From positions 682,001-746,000 of the forward strand of contig NZ_BDCR01000001.1 of NCBI RefSeq assembly GCF_001618385.1: a stretch of DNA of 64,000 nt. The letters run 5' to 3'. Below are positions 53,148-62,985 of the stretch, piece after piece. The notes under the pieces were generated by a model, which was not told where the DNA came from, made no database searches, and saw only the letters and a list, made by a program, of their open reading frames with translations. This stretch comes from Paludibacter jiangxiensis (lineage in GTDB: Bacteria; Bacteroidota; Bacteroidia; Bacteroidales; Paludibacteraceae). The translations under genes and the position numbers were made by a program. Positions within the stretch are counted from its first letter, which is position 1. Each line of letters begins with the position of its first letter.

Positions 53148-56100
53148 ATGAAAAAAATCAAGTGTTTATTTCTATTATTGATCTTATGCTCATTTACTGC
53201 TGCGTTAGCTCAGCAGAGTGGCAATGTCACAGGAGTAATTACCGATGAGAAAGGCGAAGCCATCATCGGTGCTGCCGTCAAGCTCAAAGGCAGTACTGTC
53301 GGTACCGTTACAGATATCGATGGTAAGTTCTCGTTAAAAGCTCCTGCCAGTTCAGTTTTATCAATCAGTTATGTAGGTTATACTTCTCAGGAAGTATCAC
53401 TCAATGGCCGTACTTCAATTAATGTTCAATTAAAAGAAGACACAAAAAAACTGGATGAAGTAGTCGTAATTGGTTACGGCACAGTAAAAAAACGGGACTT
53501 AACCGGCGCAGTATCTTCTGTAAGCGGTAAAGATCTGGCAAAGAATCCAGTCTCCAATGTAACGGAAGCTTTACAAGGCCATTTACCTGGTGTAAACGTG
53601 CTGTCTCAGGATGGTCGTCCGGGCGCCACTGTTTCTATTAAAGTGCGTGGTGGCGGTTCTATTACTCAAAGCAATGACCCTATTTTTATTGTTGATGGTT
53701 TTCCTGTCAGCGGAATTTCAGATATACCTGCCGACCGTATTGAAAGTATTGATGTATTAAAAGATGCATCTTCTACAGCAATCTATGGAGCACGCGGTGC
53801 AAACGGTGTAATTTTGGTTACTACCAAAGATGCAAAAGGAGAAAAAACATCTGTTACTTACAGCAGCTACATTCAATCCAAAACCGCAGCAAAAACATTA
53901 GGTGTTGTAGATAATGCTCAAGATTATGTAGGTTATACATGGGGATATGCCGGACTATTAGCAAATACCTCTACCCCTACCACCAGTTCATATTTCCCAA
54001 TTGGAACAACCTTTTTTGGTTTGGGAACAGATCCGAATGCAGCGGCCAACTGGGCAAAGTATGGCACAATGAAAACCCATAACTATACAAACGATTTGCT
54101 TCGTTCTACACTTTCACAGAATCACAATCTGAGCATATCAGGAGGTTCTGAAAAAACAAAATTGCTTTTTGAAGCCAGCTACCTCAATGATAAAGGTATC
54201 CGTATCAATTCGGGATACGAACGCTGGAATGCATCTTTGAAAGTCTCTCATCAACTTGCAAAGAAAATGAAGATGGGATTGAACTTAGCTTACATGCAAG
54301 CCACCACTAACGGGAAAAATGATGTTGGCAACTTAGCAAGTTCTTATCAATACAGACCCATAGAACCTCTGGGAGATGGAAGTAACTACAGTGGCTGGGG
54401 TAACGGCGATGCCAATGTAGATCTTTCAAAAAATGTAGTAGATATCATCAACAACATTACTCAGGTAAATAAAGACCAGAATTTAAGAGGACAAGCAACT
54501 TTGAACTGGGAGATTATTAATGGCCTTATTTTGAATGATGAATTAGGTTTAGGTAGATCCTGGAGTGATGATAAGTATTGGGATAATGGCTATAATACGG
54601 CATATAAGTATGCTAAATTGAATGAATCCGCAGGCTGGAATACACGTAATGCTGTCACTTTAAACTATAAAGTACCAGGCTTGGGCAAAAGTAATAGTTT
54701 GAATCTTTTAGCAGGACAGGAAGTTGTGTTATCCAACAGTAATAAAACATGGATCTATGGCGCAGGCTATCCTGCTACATTTGGCTTCAATGATGCCTTT
54801 GGACAGATCACAATGACAGATCCGAGCAAGGGAAAAGATGAACGTGGTTATACGATTGGAACACCCGACAGAACATTATCTTATTTTGGCCGCGCAAATT
54901 ATTCTCTTTTAGAACGTTACCTGTTAACAGCCACATTCCGTGCTGATGGTTCTACCAAATTTGCGCCAAACAATCGTTGGGGTTATTTCCCGGCAGCCGC
55001 ATTGGCATGGCGCCTTTCTGATGAACCTTTTATGGCAAGCGCTAAGTCTTGGTTAGATAACCTGAAAGTGAGATTGTCTTATGGTGAATCAGGAGCCGAC
55101 AATATCAGCTCTTCTTTGTGGAAAGATGTTTGGACACCTAGTACAGCAACAGTAAACGGAGTCGTTGTAACAACTTACATTCCGGGCTCTTTGCTTCCTA
55201 ATCCTAATTTGAAATGGGAAACTACCATCTCACGTAACTTAGGTGTTGATTTCGGCTTTTGGAACAACCGTTTGAGCGGTACAGTAGAGCTTTACTATAA
55301 CACAAACAAAGACCTGTTGCTGAGAGTCCCGGTTGATGTTACAACCGGATATCAATATCAATACCAGAATATGGGCAAAACTTCCAATAAGGGGATTGAA
55401 TTGTCTTTGAATGCAGGCATCATTAAATCGAAAGATTTTAATCTAAAAGCAGGCATCAACTACAACTATAATATCAATAAAATTGAACAACTGGCTCCTG
55501 GTATGATAACCACTTATGGTCAGATTTTCGGATCTACCACCAAACTTCCGACTTACGAATATCAATTAATTAAAGGACATTCGGTAGGTACGTTGATGAG
55601 TTATCACAACACTGGTTATTATAGCGTGAATGACTTTGATTACAATGCGTCAACAAAGACATATACATTGAAATCAGGAGTTGCTGATTTCCCATTGAGT
55701 GTTAACTATCCGGGTCAAAAACTATTCAATCTTGCTTCAGGACAAAAGGCGTTCCCCGGATGTTTAAAACTGGCTACAAATGCAGATGGTACTGCAACTT
55801 TGAATCAATATGACATGACTCCCAAGCATACCGGAGGATTCAATCTGAATGGCAATTATAAGAACTTTGATTTCAGCGCCAACTTTACTTGGCAGATAGG
55901 TGGAAAAATATTCAATGCTCAGGCAATGAATGACTTCTATGGAAACAAAGATGGATCTTTAGGAGCAAACCACTTTGCATATTTCAGCAATAGCTACAGA
56001 TTATGGGAAGTTAAAGACGGACAAATGACATATTACTCTGATCCTGACAATTTGAACCGTATCAATGCAAATGCTTCTTATGCTTTACCAACTTTCGAAA

Positions 56101-56384
56101 ACGCCATAATGCTTGACAACTGGGTTGAAGATGCATCTTTCCTGCGTTTAGCTACATTGACAATAGGTTATACGTTACCAAAATCGTTACTGAAAAAACT
56201 GACTATCCAAAATGTGCGTGTTTATGCAACAGGAAATAACCTGTTCTGTTTGACCGGCTATTCCGGACTTGATCCTGAAGTTGACTCGGTTACTTCAAGC
56301 GGCAATTTCCCAACTCCGGGTGTTGACTTTAGTTCATATCCGCGTGCACGGACATTTACTTTGGGTTTAAGCGTAACATTTTAA
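53148..56384 (+). CDS. SusC/RagA family TonB-linked outer-membrane transporter
   Basis: A 1078-aa oligosaccharide importer. Signal peptide (to about 23, FTAALAQ); carboxypeptidase-regulatory-like domain (VTGVITDEKGEAIIGAAVKLKG, about 28-105); the SusC-type TonB box and plug start LDEVVVIGYGTVKKRDLTGAV; plug motifs ALQGHLPGVNV, IRVRGGGS-like (KVRGGGSITQSNDP), IYGARGANGVILVTTK; then a large barrel ending ARTFTLGLSVTF. The ATG at 53148 is chosen because the upstream 12 codons (from 53112) add no signal-like sequence. It imports glycans with its SusD partner, 21 nt downstream. The glycan is probably pectic, judged from the enzymes that follow. Confidence 0.93.
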   Translation: MKKIKCLFLLLILCSFTAALAQQSGNVTGVITDEKGEAIIGAAVKLKGSTVGTVTDIDGKFSLKAPASSVLSISYVGYTSQEVSLNGRTSINVQLKEDTKKLDEVVVIGYGTVKKRDLTGAVSSVSGKDLAKNPVSNVTEALQGHLPGVNVLSQDGRPGATVSIKVRGGGSITQSNDPIFIVDGFPVSGISDIPADRIESIDVLKDASSTAIYGARGANGVILVTTKDAKGEKTSVTYSSYIQSKTAAKTLGVVDNAQDYVGYTWGYAGLLANTSTPTTSSYFPIGTTFFGLGTDPNAAANWAKYGTMKTHNYTNDLLRSTLSQNHNLSISGGSEKTKLLFEASYLNDKGIRINSGYERWNASLKVSHQLAKKMKMGLNLAYMQATTNGKNDVGNLASSYQYRPIEPLGDGSNYSGWGNGDANVDLSKNVVDIINNITQVNKDQNLRGQATLNWEIINGLILNDELGLGRSWSDDKYWDNGYNTAYKYAKLNESAGWNTRNAVTLNYKVPGLGKSNSLNLLAGQEVVLSNSNKTWIYGAGYPATFGFNDAFGQITMTDPSKGKDERGYTIGTPDRTLSYFGRANYSLLERYLLTATFRADGSTKFAPNNRWGYFPAAALAWRLSDEPFMASAKSWLDNLKVRLSYGESGADNISSSLWKDVWTPSTATVNGVVVTTYIPGSLLPNPNLKWETTISRNLGVDFGFWNNRLSGTVELYYNTNKDLLLRVPVDVTTGYQYQYQNMGKTSNKGIELSLNAGIIKSKDFNLKAGINYNYNINKIEQLAPGMITTYGQIFGSTTKLPTYEYQLIKGHSVGTLMSYHNTGYYSVNDFDYNASTKTYTLKSGVADFPLSVNYPGQKLFNLASGQKAFPGCLKLATNADGTATLNQYDMTPKHTGGFNLNGNYKNFDFSANFTWQIGGKIFNAQAMNDFYGNKDGSLGANHFAYFSNSYRLWEVKDGQMTYYSDPDNLNRINANASYALPTFENAIMLDNWVEDASFLRLATLTIGYTLPKSLLKKLTIQNVRVYATGNNLFCLTGYSGLDPEVDSVTSSGNFPTPGVDFSSYPRARTFTLGLSVTF

Positions 56385-56405
56385 TGACATTTAATTGAAA
56401 ACAAC

Positions 56406-58673
56406 ATGAAAAAGAAATTAATATACACGTTATTGACTGCTTGCACGTTAGCAACAACAATGACATCTTGTAAAGATTTCCTCGAAGTATCTTCTCCTTC
56501 GGTGGTAGATGCAGCTTTCGTCTATAAAGATTTGAGTACGGCCGAAGCTGCTATGGCAGGGCTTCGTGATAAATGGCGCGAATGTTCCGGATCTTATGTG
56601 TATGGCGCAGGAGCTTTTTATGCATTGGACGTTCCCGGATCTGATATAGAAAGACATCCGGAATCCTACAGCGGACAGTTGCAAAGACATTATCCGGAAG
56701 GATTCTATGAAAATGGCACAAAGATTGCCACATTTTGTAGCACTTACAGCATAGACCAAGCCGATGGTAAAAATACATATACCTACCTGTATGCTACAAT
56801 TATGTTGGCAAACAATGCTATTTCTGCCATTGAGGCACGCAGCGATTATAAAACAATTATAGATTCAAAAACGCCATCTGCATGGGGATTTCTGTACGGT
56901 CAGGCGGTTGCTGCCCGCGCTCAGTGTTATTTGGATTTAACTCGCTATTATGGTGATGTTCCTTACTTAACACAAGGAGGTCAAAACGTTTCCGGCTTGA
57001 CCCCTCGCGACGTGATCTATGAAGGTGAAATTGCCAAACTGAAACTGGTAGAACCGTTGATGTACCGACCTGGAGAAATCGATTCTAAAGGAGCTGCTGT
57101 AGGTAAAGGCGTATTTACCCGCACTTTCGTACAAGGTTTGATCGGACGCATGTGCCTATATGCAGGTGGCTATGCTACCCGTCGTAATGACATGAAATAT
57201 GTTGACGCAGCAGGAAACTCTCTGTCTTTTGATAAAATCGGAGCAGATAACAACGGTTCGTTTTACGGACGTCGGCAGGATTACAAGCAATTCTTTACAA
57301 CTGCCAAGACTTATCTCGACGCTGCGGTAGCTAATCCTGGAAGTGCAGTTATATTCCATGCAACGGATACTCGTGGAACGGATGCGTTGGGCCGCATTTA
57401 CAATAATCCTTACCAGCTATTCTTCCAACAGTTGGGAGATAATGTAGGATCTACGAAAAATGCAGATGAATCTATCTACGAGATACCTATGACGAGAGGT
57501 GTTTCCAATGAACGCCCTTATTCTTCAGGACGTGTTTCTGATGGTGGTAGTACAAATCAATATCCATGTAAAGGTTATGGACAAGCGCGCATACAACCGG
57601 CATATTACTATGGTTGGTTTGACAACAACGATATGCGTCGTGATGTTACCGTTACAGTTACCGGAAGTAATGGAAAAGGAGTCGAAAAATTAATTCCGTT
57701 TACACCTGGTAGCAAAGCTTCCGGCGGAGGTTTGTGTTTGAATAAATTTGATGAAAATCGTCAGGCCAGTCCTTACACAGCATCGCAACGTAATTCAGGT
57801 ATTAACGCTCCCTTTATGCGTATTTCGGACATTATGTTGCTTGACGCAGAAGTGAACGCTGTATTAGACGCTAATAGTACTGTCGCTTATAATTTGCTTA
57901 AGAAAGTACACGAACGTGCTTTTGCTTCGGCTGCCCTCGCAAATGTTGATGGGTTTATTTCAGCCGCAGGATCATTGTACAAAGCTATCATTAAAGAACG
58001 TGCATTGGAATTCGGTGGCGAAGGCGATCGCCGTAATGTATTGCTTCGTACAGGTTTGATCGCAGAAGCGGTTGCTCAGACCCGTGCTACCAATACAGCA
58101 ATGGTTAATGCACTGGCTGACAACAATAAACTTGCCTACACATTTGCAAATGGCAATACAATTTCAGCTTACATCTGGACAGCAACGGGAGACCTTAAAA
58201 CAGCAAAAGGCTACCGCCTAACCACACAATGTCCTGACGAAACGAATCCATACTTATTCCCGGGATGGAGAGGTCAGTTTGACAGTTGGGAAACTCTGGG
58301 AGCTGCAGCAATTTCAGGTAATAAAACAAACGTTGCCATCAAAGGATTGTTCAGCCAGTGGACTCCTGCCAAAGTAAAAATTACCTATGCAGATAACACA
58401 ACTGCTACTGTATCCGGCATGACCTTCTTGACTATGATGCAAAAAATGAAAGATGGCTCTGCAAAAAGTATAGTTGAACAAGATTCCGGTTTAGGCATGG
58501 CTCTTACAGCTTGGGGATCTCAAATTGCAAGCAATGGACCTGAGTTCTATCAAAATTTCTTCCCGGGTTTTGATGGAGCAACAGCGCCTATCTATTTCTA
58601 TCCAATTAATAGTAATACAGTGAATAGTTCAAACGGAACTATCACGAATGGATATGGATTTGTGCAACAATAA
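56406..58673 (+). CDS. RagB/SusD family nutrient-uptake outer-membrane lipoprotein
   Basis: A 755-aa glycan-binding lipoprotein with a lipobox at MTSC (C22) and SusD features: CKDFLEVSSPSVV, early helices with YATIMLANNAISAIE, the TPR-like stretch AVAARAQCYLDLTRYYGDVPYL, and a C-terminal KAIIKERALEFGGEGDRRNVLLRTG. It caps the SusC channel and binds oligosaccharides. It is longer than the usual 500-650 aa; the extra length falls in the middle (about 300-440) and at the end. It directly follows susC and is followed by two intergenic hairpins. Confidence 0.92.
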   Translation: MKKKLIYTLLTACTLATTMTSCKDFLEVSSPSVVDAAFVYKDLSTAEAAMAGLRDKWRECSGSYVYGAGAFYALDVPGSDIERHPESYSGQLQRHYPEGFYENGTKIATFCSTYSIDQADGKNTYTYLYATIMLANNAISAIEARSDYKTIIDSKTPSAWGFLYGQAVAARAQCYLDLTRYYGDVPYLTQGGQNVSGLTPRDVIYEGEIAKLKLVEPLMYRPGEIDSKGAAVGKGVFTRTFVQGLIGRMCLYAGGYATRRNDMKYVDAAGNSLSFDKIGADNNGSFYGRRQDYKQFFTTAKTYLDAAVANPGSAVIFHATDTRGTDALGRIYNNPYQLFFQQLGDNVGSTKNADESIYEIPMTRGVSNERPYSSGRVSDGGSTNQYPCKGYGQARIQPAYYYGWFDNNDMRRDVTVTVTGSNGKGVEKLIPFTPGSKASGGGLCLNKFDENRQASPYTASQRNSGINAPFMRISDIMLLDAEVNAVLDANSTVAYNLLKKVHERAFASAALANVDGFISAAGSLYKAIIKERALEFGGEGDRRNVLLRTGLIAEAVAQTRATNTAMVNALADNNKLAYTFANGNTISAYIWTATGDLKTAKGYRLTTQCPDETNPYLFPGWRGQFDSWETLGAAAISGNKTNVAIKGLFSQWTPAKVKITYADNTTATVSGMTFLTMMQKMKDGSAKSIVEQDSGLGMALTAWGSQIASNGPEFYQNFFPGFDGATAPIYFYPINSNTVNSSNGTITNGYGFVQQ

Positions 58674-58701
58674 ACAAATTCTAATTTATCAAAGAATGAA
58701 T

Positions 58702-58778
58702 CGGTCGGTTTAGCGACCGGCCGGTTTAGTTTCTACACATCAATCAAAGAGTCCGGCGCAAAACCGGACTCTTTGATT
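58702..58778 (+). other. Tandem hairpins between susD and downstream PUL genes
   Basis: CGGTCG-GTTTAG-CGACCG (58702-58719) is followed by a perfect 15-bp inverted repeat with a 7-nt loop (58742-58756 with 58764-58778, core AAAGAGTCCGG). Neither is followed by a proper T-run. They probably reduce read-through or protect the susCD message, giving higher SusC/D than enzyme expression (inference). Confidence 0.6.
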
Positions 58779-58795
58779 TGAAAACCTTAAAACCC

Positions 58796-59476
58796 ATGGC
58801 ACGAACCAGAATTTATTCACTCCTGTTGATCCTTCTGTGCCTGCCCTTATCTATCCAAGCACAAAAAGGGAAAGAGAAATCCAACGGTAAGAACCAGACC
58901 GAATGGGTTGTCTGCAAGTTTTTAGATAAAACAAAAGATAGTGTCCGCGTATTGGGAAATCCCCGGATAATTTCTTCGAAATTCGGGAAAGCCGTCTTGT
59001 TTGACGGAACAAAAGATGGTATTTTCATCAATCAAATGCCATTGGCCGGATTAGAACAATTTACCGTTGAAGCAATCTTCCGCCCAGACGAGGGAGGAAA
59101 ATTTGAACAACGGTTCTTTCATTGCGGTGAAATTAAAGGAAGCCGCGTGATGATGGAACTCCGTTCCACTCCCAAAGGTTGGTATTTTGATGCATTTCTG
59201 AATGCCAACGATTCAAAAAAAACATTAGCCGACTCCACGCTGCTGCATCCATCGAACCAGTGGTATCATGTAGCATTTGTCGTTGACAAGGGGAAGCTTA
59301 CCACCTATGTCAATGGCAAAAAAGAGTTGCAGGAAAATATTCCGATGACTCCATTCTTCAAAGGGATGACTTCTCTCGGAGTCCGACAAAATGAACTGTC
59401 ATGGTTCAAAGGAGCCATTTACAAAATCAGAATCACACCCAAAGCCTTAAAACCCGACCTCTTCATCAGAAAATAA
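58796..59476 (+). CDS. LamG-like (concanavalin A-like) exported protein
   Basis: A 226-aa protein: signal peptide (SLLLILLCLPLSIQAQ, to about 23) then a single LamG/laminin-G-type jelly roll (about 45-215) with GKAVLFDGTKDGIFI, FTVEAIFRPDEGG, NQWYHVAFVVDKGKLTTYVNGKKE and WFKGAIYKIRITPKAL. Such domains bind carbohydrate or act as accessory modules; no catalytic signature is seen. It lies between susD and the pectate lyase gene on the same strand and probably helps present substrate. A start at the TTG 58778 is possible, but the ATG at 58796 leads directly into the signal peptide. Confidence 0.82.
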   Translation: MARTRIYSLLLILLCLPLSIQAQKGKEKSNGKNQTEWVVCKFLDKTKDSVRVLGNPRIISSKFGKAVLFDGTKDGIFINQMPLAGLEQFTVEAIFRPDEGGKFEQRFFHCGEIKGSRVMMELRSTPKGWYFDAFLNANDSKKTLADSTLLHPSNQWYHVAFVVDKGKLTTYVNGKKELQENIPMTPFFKGMTSLGVRQNELSWFKGAIYKIRITPKALKPDLFIRK

Positions 59477-59537
59477 CAACCTGCCTGCCGAACCATTCAA
59501 CCTGAACTCATTTTACTAACCAATAAGTTTATTGCCG

Positions 59538-61169
59538 ATGAGAACAATGAAGGTATTCCTTCTTTCTGTTTTGTCTGTAGTTTTTTGCGCTCAAACGGGC
59601 AAGGGACAGGACAACTCAAAACTGACACAGGATGCAGAACAAACCATGCTGAAAGCTACCCGCTTCATGGTTGAAAAAGTAAGTACAAATGGTGGTTATG
59701 TGTGGTACTACACTCCCGACTTCAGCCGTCGCTGGGGGGAGATGGAGGCAACCAAAACAATGATCTGGCTCCAGGATCCGGGAACCACACTGGTTGGGCA
59801 CATGTTGCTCGATGCCTATCGTGCAACCGGCAACGAATATTATTATCAGGCAGCCGCAAAAGCAGCTAACGCCATTATCTACGGCCAACATCCCGAAGGC
59901 GGCTGGAACTATCTGATCGATTTTGCCGGTGACAAGTCACTGAAACAGTGGTACAACACCGTTGGTAAAAACGGCTGGCGTCTCGAAGAATTCCAGCATT
60001 ATTACGGCAACTGTACTTTCGACGATAACGTCACTTCCGAAACCGCCCGTTTCCTGCTGCGGATGTATCTTGCCAAACTCGATCCGGCGTATAAACCAGC
60101 GTTAGACAAAGCGATCGATTTCATCCTGAAAAGCCAGTACCCCATCGGAGCCTGGCCGCAACGTTACCCCCTGATGTACGACTTCAACAAGCAGGGGCAT
60201 CCCGATTATACTTCTTACTATACCTATAACGATGATGTGATCTGGGAAAATATCCATTTCCTCATCCAATGTTACCTGACATTGGGCGAACAACGTTTTC
60301 TCGACCCGATTAAACGAGCCATGAACTTCTATATCATCTCACAGGATGGCAGTGGAGGATGGGGTCAGCAGATGGATTTGAACCTTCAGACGGCCGGCGC
60401 CCGCACCTACGAACCTAAAGCGCTGCTGCCCCGGAACACCGAAGCCATCATCAAACAATTGATGGATTTCTATCGCTATACCGGCGATCGCAAATTTCTC
60501 AACCCTATTCCGGCTGCCCTGAAATGGTTGGAGCAAACACGTCTTCCTCAAAATGAAACCGAGAACGGACGCTATTCTCACCCAAAGTTTGTGGAAGTTG
60601 GAACTAACAAAGCAATTTATCCTCACCGCAAAGGATCAAACGTTGTTTACGGCTATTATTATGTCGATTACAAAGACACCAACCTGCTGAGCCATTATGG
60701 CGGCAAATCGTTTGTCAATATTCAGGAATTGCAGGATGAATACAATAAGCTGTGCGTTATGCCTGTAGAGGAAGCTACAAAAGATTCTCCCCTATTGGAA
60801 CAAACCTATAAAGAAGAAGGCACTCCTGTTACCTATTACGATCTGAGTCACGAACGTCCGACCCGCATTCCGGACGACTCTTTTGTAAAGCGGGTTGTTC
60901 AATCGCTCGATAAAGAGGGTCGCTGGCTGATTAAACACGGCATGACGAGCCATCCGTACATTGGGGATGGTGTAAAAAAAGAACCGACAGAAGAGTATGT
61001 CAAGACATTTGTGGGAGACGAAACGGATACTTCGCCTTACCGTGATCCCTCGGATGCACTTTATATTTCAACGGGAGACTATGTACATAACATGCGGATG
61101 CTAATCAACTATGTCGAAGCTCATAAAAACGGACTGACCGAAGAGCAACTGCGGGCACGTCTGCGATAA
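59538..61169 (+). CDS. Pectate lyase, PL10-like, exported
   Basis: A 543-aa protein with a signal peptide (to about 24) and a PL10-type alpha-barrel: TFDDNVTSETARFLLRMYL, the hallmark FILKSQYPIGAWPQRYPL, TSYYTYNDDVIWENI (calcium and catalytic region) and SQDGSGGWGQQMD. It would cleave polygalacturonate by beta-elimination. A C-terminal extension of about 170 residues (from GTNKAIYPHRKGSN) continues beyond the core, as in several Bacteroidota homologues. The ATG at 59538 follows a TTG at 59532 that keeps the frame open; 59538 is preferred. It gives the strongest clue that this PUL targets pectin. Confidence 0.85.
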   Translation: MRTMKVFLLSVLSVVFCAQTGKGQDNSKLTQDAEQTMLKATRFMVEKVSTNGGYVWYYTPDFSRRWGEMEATKTMIWLQDPGTTLVGHMLLDAYRATGNEYYYQAAAKAANAIIYGQHPEGGWNYLIDFAGDKSLKQWYNTVGKNGWRLEEFQHYYGNCTFDDNVTSETARFLLRMYLAKLDPAYKPALDKAIDFILKSQYPIGAWPQRYPLMYDFNKQGHPDYTSYYTYNDDVIWENIHFLIQCYLTLGEQRFLDPIKRAMNFYIISQDGSGGWGQQMDLNLQTAGARTYEPKALLPRNTEAIIKQLMDFYRYTGDRKFLNPIPAALKWLEQTRLPQNETENGRYSHPKFVEVGTNKAIYPHRKGSNVVYGYYYVDYKDTNLLSHYGGKSFVNIQELQDEYNKLCVMPVEEATKDSPLLEQTYKEEGTPVTYYDLSHERPTRIPDDSFVKRVVQSLDKEGRWLIKHGMTSHPYIGDGVKKEPTEEYVKTFVGDETDTSPYRDPSDALYISTGDYVHNMRMLINYVEAHKNGLTEEQLRARLR

Positions 61170-61188
61170 TATTGATATTTCCGATTTT

Positions 61189-61308
61189 CTCACGCAAAGG
61201 CGCAGAGGCGCAAAGTCTCATAAATAATTGAAATACAAACATTATGATTTAAGACGCTATCAAGAAAAACTTCCAGTTTTCCTTTGTGACTTTGCGACTT
61301 TGCGAGAG
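61189..61308. repeat. Inverted pair of 8-nt-periodic repeats (MITE-like)
   Basis: Three units ACGCAAAG-GCGCAGAG-GCGCAAAG (61192-61215) face an imperfect complement CTTTGTGA-CTTTGCGA-CTTTGCGA (61282-61305), about 66 nt apart. The same period-8 motif appears at 43635-43658. It sits in the 175-nt gap between the lyase and the DUF5060-type gene. Confidence 0.55.
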
Positions 61309-61344
61309 AACTGTGTTTTATAACGAACAATTGAAAAATTACAG

Positions 61345-62931
61345 ATGGGTAAAAAGTTTTTAGTTTTAGCATTGCTATTGAACTGCTGGATTTATCAGCA
61401 AGGTATCGCTCAATCGGTTGTCGAACAATGGGGCCGGTTCGAGGTGAGCTTCAAACACCAACCGGCAAAGAATCCGTTCGTGGACGACAATCTGTCTGCC
61501 GTATTCTCGAACGGCAACAGTAAAGTAAAAGTTCATGGTTTTTACGATGGGAACAACACGTATATCGTCCGCTTCATGCCGACCAAAACCGGTACATGGA
61601 CATACCTTACATCAAGCAATATTCCCGAATTGAACGGAAAGAAGGGTAAGTTTGTTTGTAAACCGGCAACCGACAATAATCACGGGCCGGTGATGGTGCG
61701 CAACCAGTATCATTTCGCTTATGCCGATTCAACGCCCTATTATCCATTCGGCACCACCGTCTATTCCTATATTCATCAGGATAACGAACATGTAGCTGTG
61801 GCTTTGAATACTTTGGCAAAAAGTCCGTTCAACAAGCTACGTTTTTTGATTTTCCCGCAATGGCAGGACTACACCAAAGTGCAAACCCCGTTTTTCCAGT
61901 TTGAAAAAAGCAAAGAACCATTACCGAAAAAGGATACCATTCTTTGGGATTATTCACGTTTCGATCCGGCATTTTTCAGAAATATGGAGAAACATATCGA
62001 TGAATTGGCTGAAAAAGGAGTGGAAGCTGACGTTATACTGTTTCATCCATACGATGAAGGCAAATGGGGCTTCGACAAGATGTCGCACAAAACAGATCTG
62101 TTTTACTTGAAATACATTGTGGCACGGCTCAGTTCGTTCCGCAATGTGTGGTGGTCGCTGTGTAACGAATTCGACCATTTCAAATATAAGAGCGATGCCG
62201 ACTGGGACGACTTGATTGCGACCGTGGCCAAGGAAGATCCGTATCACCATTTATGCTCCATTCACAACGACAAGCGAATGTTCAACAATACCAATCCTGC
62301 ATTGACCCATGCCTGCGTACAAGGAGGAACCTACGTGGACGATTTCGGACGGGCGGTAATTCAACGCGATGCCTACAAGAAACCGGTTGTTTACGATGAA
62401 ATCTGTTACGAAGGCGATATCGTTTACCGTTGGGGAAATCTTTCGGCCGAAAGGATGGTATATCGTTATTGGCAAGGCGCTATTGCCGGTTGTTATGCAG
62501 GCCATGGAGAGACTTTTGTAGGAAAAGACAGCGTGCTGCATCTGGTTTGGGGTCGTGAATTGCGAGGTAGAAGTCCCGAAAGGATCCGTTTTCTGAAAAG
62601 TATCATGGAAGAGACCGGAACCCTCGAACAAATCGACCATTTTTGGGGAATGAACAACATGGCAAAATCGGAGCACGGCGATATACTAATCTATCTGGGA
62701 ACAGAAGCAAAAACCGAATGGCCGTTCGTGCTTTCGCGCGATTTGAAACTTCCGGAAGGTACCAAATACACCGCCGAGATAATCGACACCTGGAATATGA
62801 CCCGAACACCGGTTCCCGGGATATTTTGCACCACCAAAGCCGACGCGAAAGGTATCTACGATAACAAAAGCCGGACAATCGGACTACCGGGAAAACCTTA
62901 TATGGCAATCTTGCTGAAACCGACCAGGTAA
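61345..62931 (+). CDS. DUF5060/DUF4038-type glycoside hydrolase (with DUF5605-like C-terminus)
   Basis: A 528-aa exported protein (signal to about 22, YQQGIAQ). An N-terminal beta domain (about 25-115, VVEQWGRFEVSFKHQPAKNPF; VRFMPTKTGTWTYLTSS) fits DUF5060. It is followed by a TIM-barrel-like apiosidase/DUF4038 domain (about 130-430) with FGTTVYSYIHQD, KLRFLIFPQW, NVWWSLCNEFDHF (likely catalytic Glu in CNEFD) and KPVVYDEICYEGD (second acid). The end (LPGKPYMAILLKP) resembles DUF5605. It is predicted to cleave a side-chain linkage of a plant glycan; the exact sugar is unknown. Confidence 0.8.
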   Translation: MGKKFLVLALLLNCWIYQQGIAQSVVEQWGRFEVSFKHQPAKNPFVDDNLSAVFSNGNSKVKVHGFYDGNNTYIVRFMPTKTGTWTYLTSSNIPELNGKKGKFVCKPATDNNHGPVMVRNQYHFAYADSTPYYPFGTTVYSYIHQDNEHVAVALNTLAKSPFNKLRFLIFPQWQDYTKVQTPFFQFEKSKEPLPKKDTILWDYSRFDPAFFRNMEKHIDELAEKGVEADVILFHPYDEGKWGFDKMSHKTDLFYLKYIVARLSSFRNVWWSLCNEFDHFKYKSDADWDDLIATVAKEDPYHHLCSIHNDKRMFNNTNPALTHACVQGGTYVDDFGRAVIQRDAYKKPVVYDEICYEGDIVYRWGNLSAERMVYRYWQGAIAGCYAGHGETFVGKDSVLHLVWGRELRGRSPERIRFLKSIMEETGTLEQIDHFWGMNNMAKSEHGDILIYLGTEAKTEWPFVLSRDLKLPEGTKYTAEIIDTWNMTRTPVPGIFCTTKADAKGIYDNKSRTIGLPGKPYMAILLKPTR

Positions 62932-62985
62932 TTTACAATTTAAAAAATTACGATTTACGATTTAGAAGCTTAATCCTCATTTACT

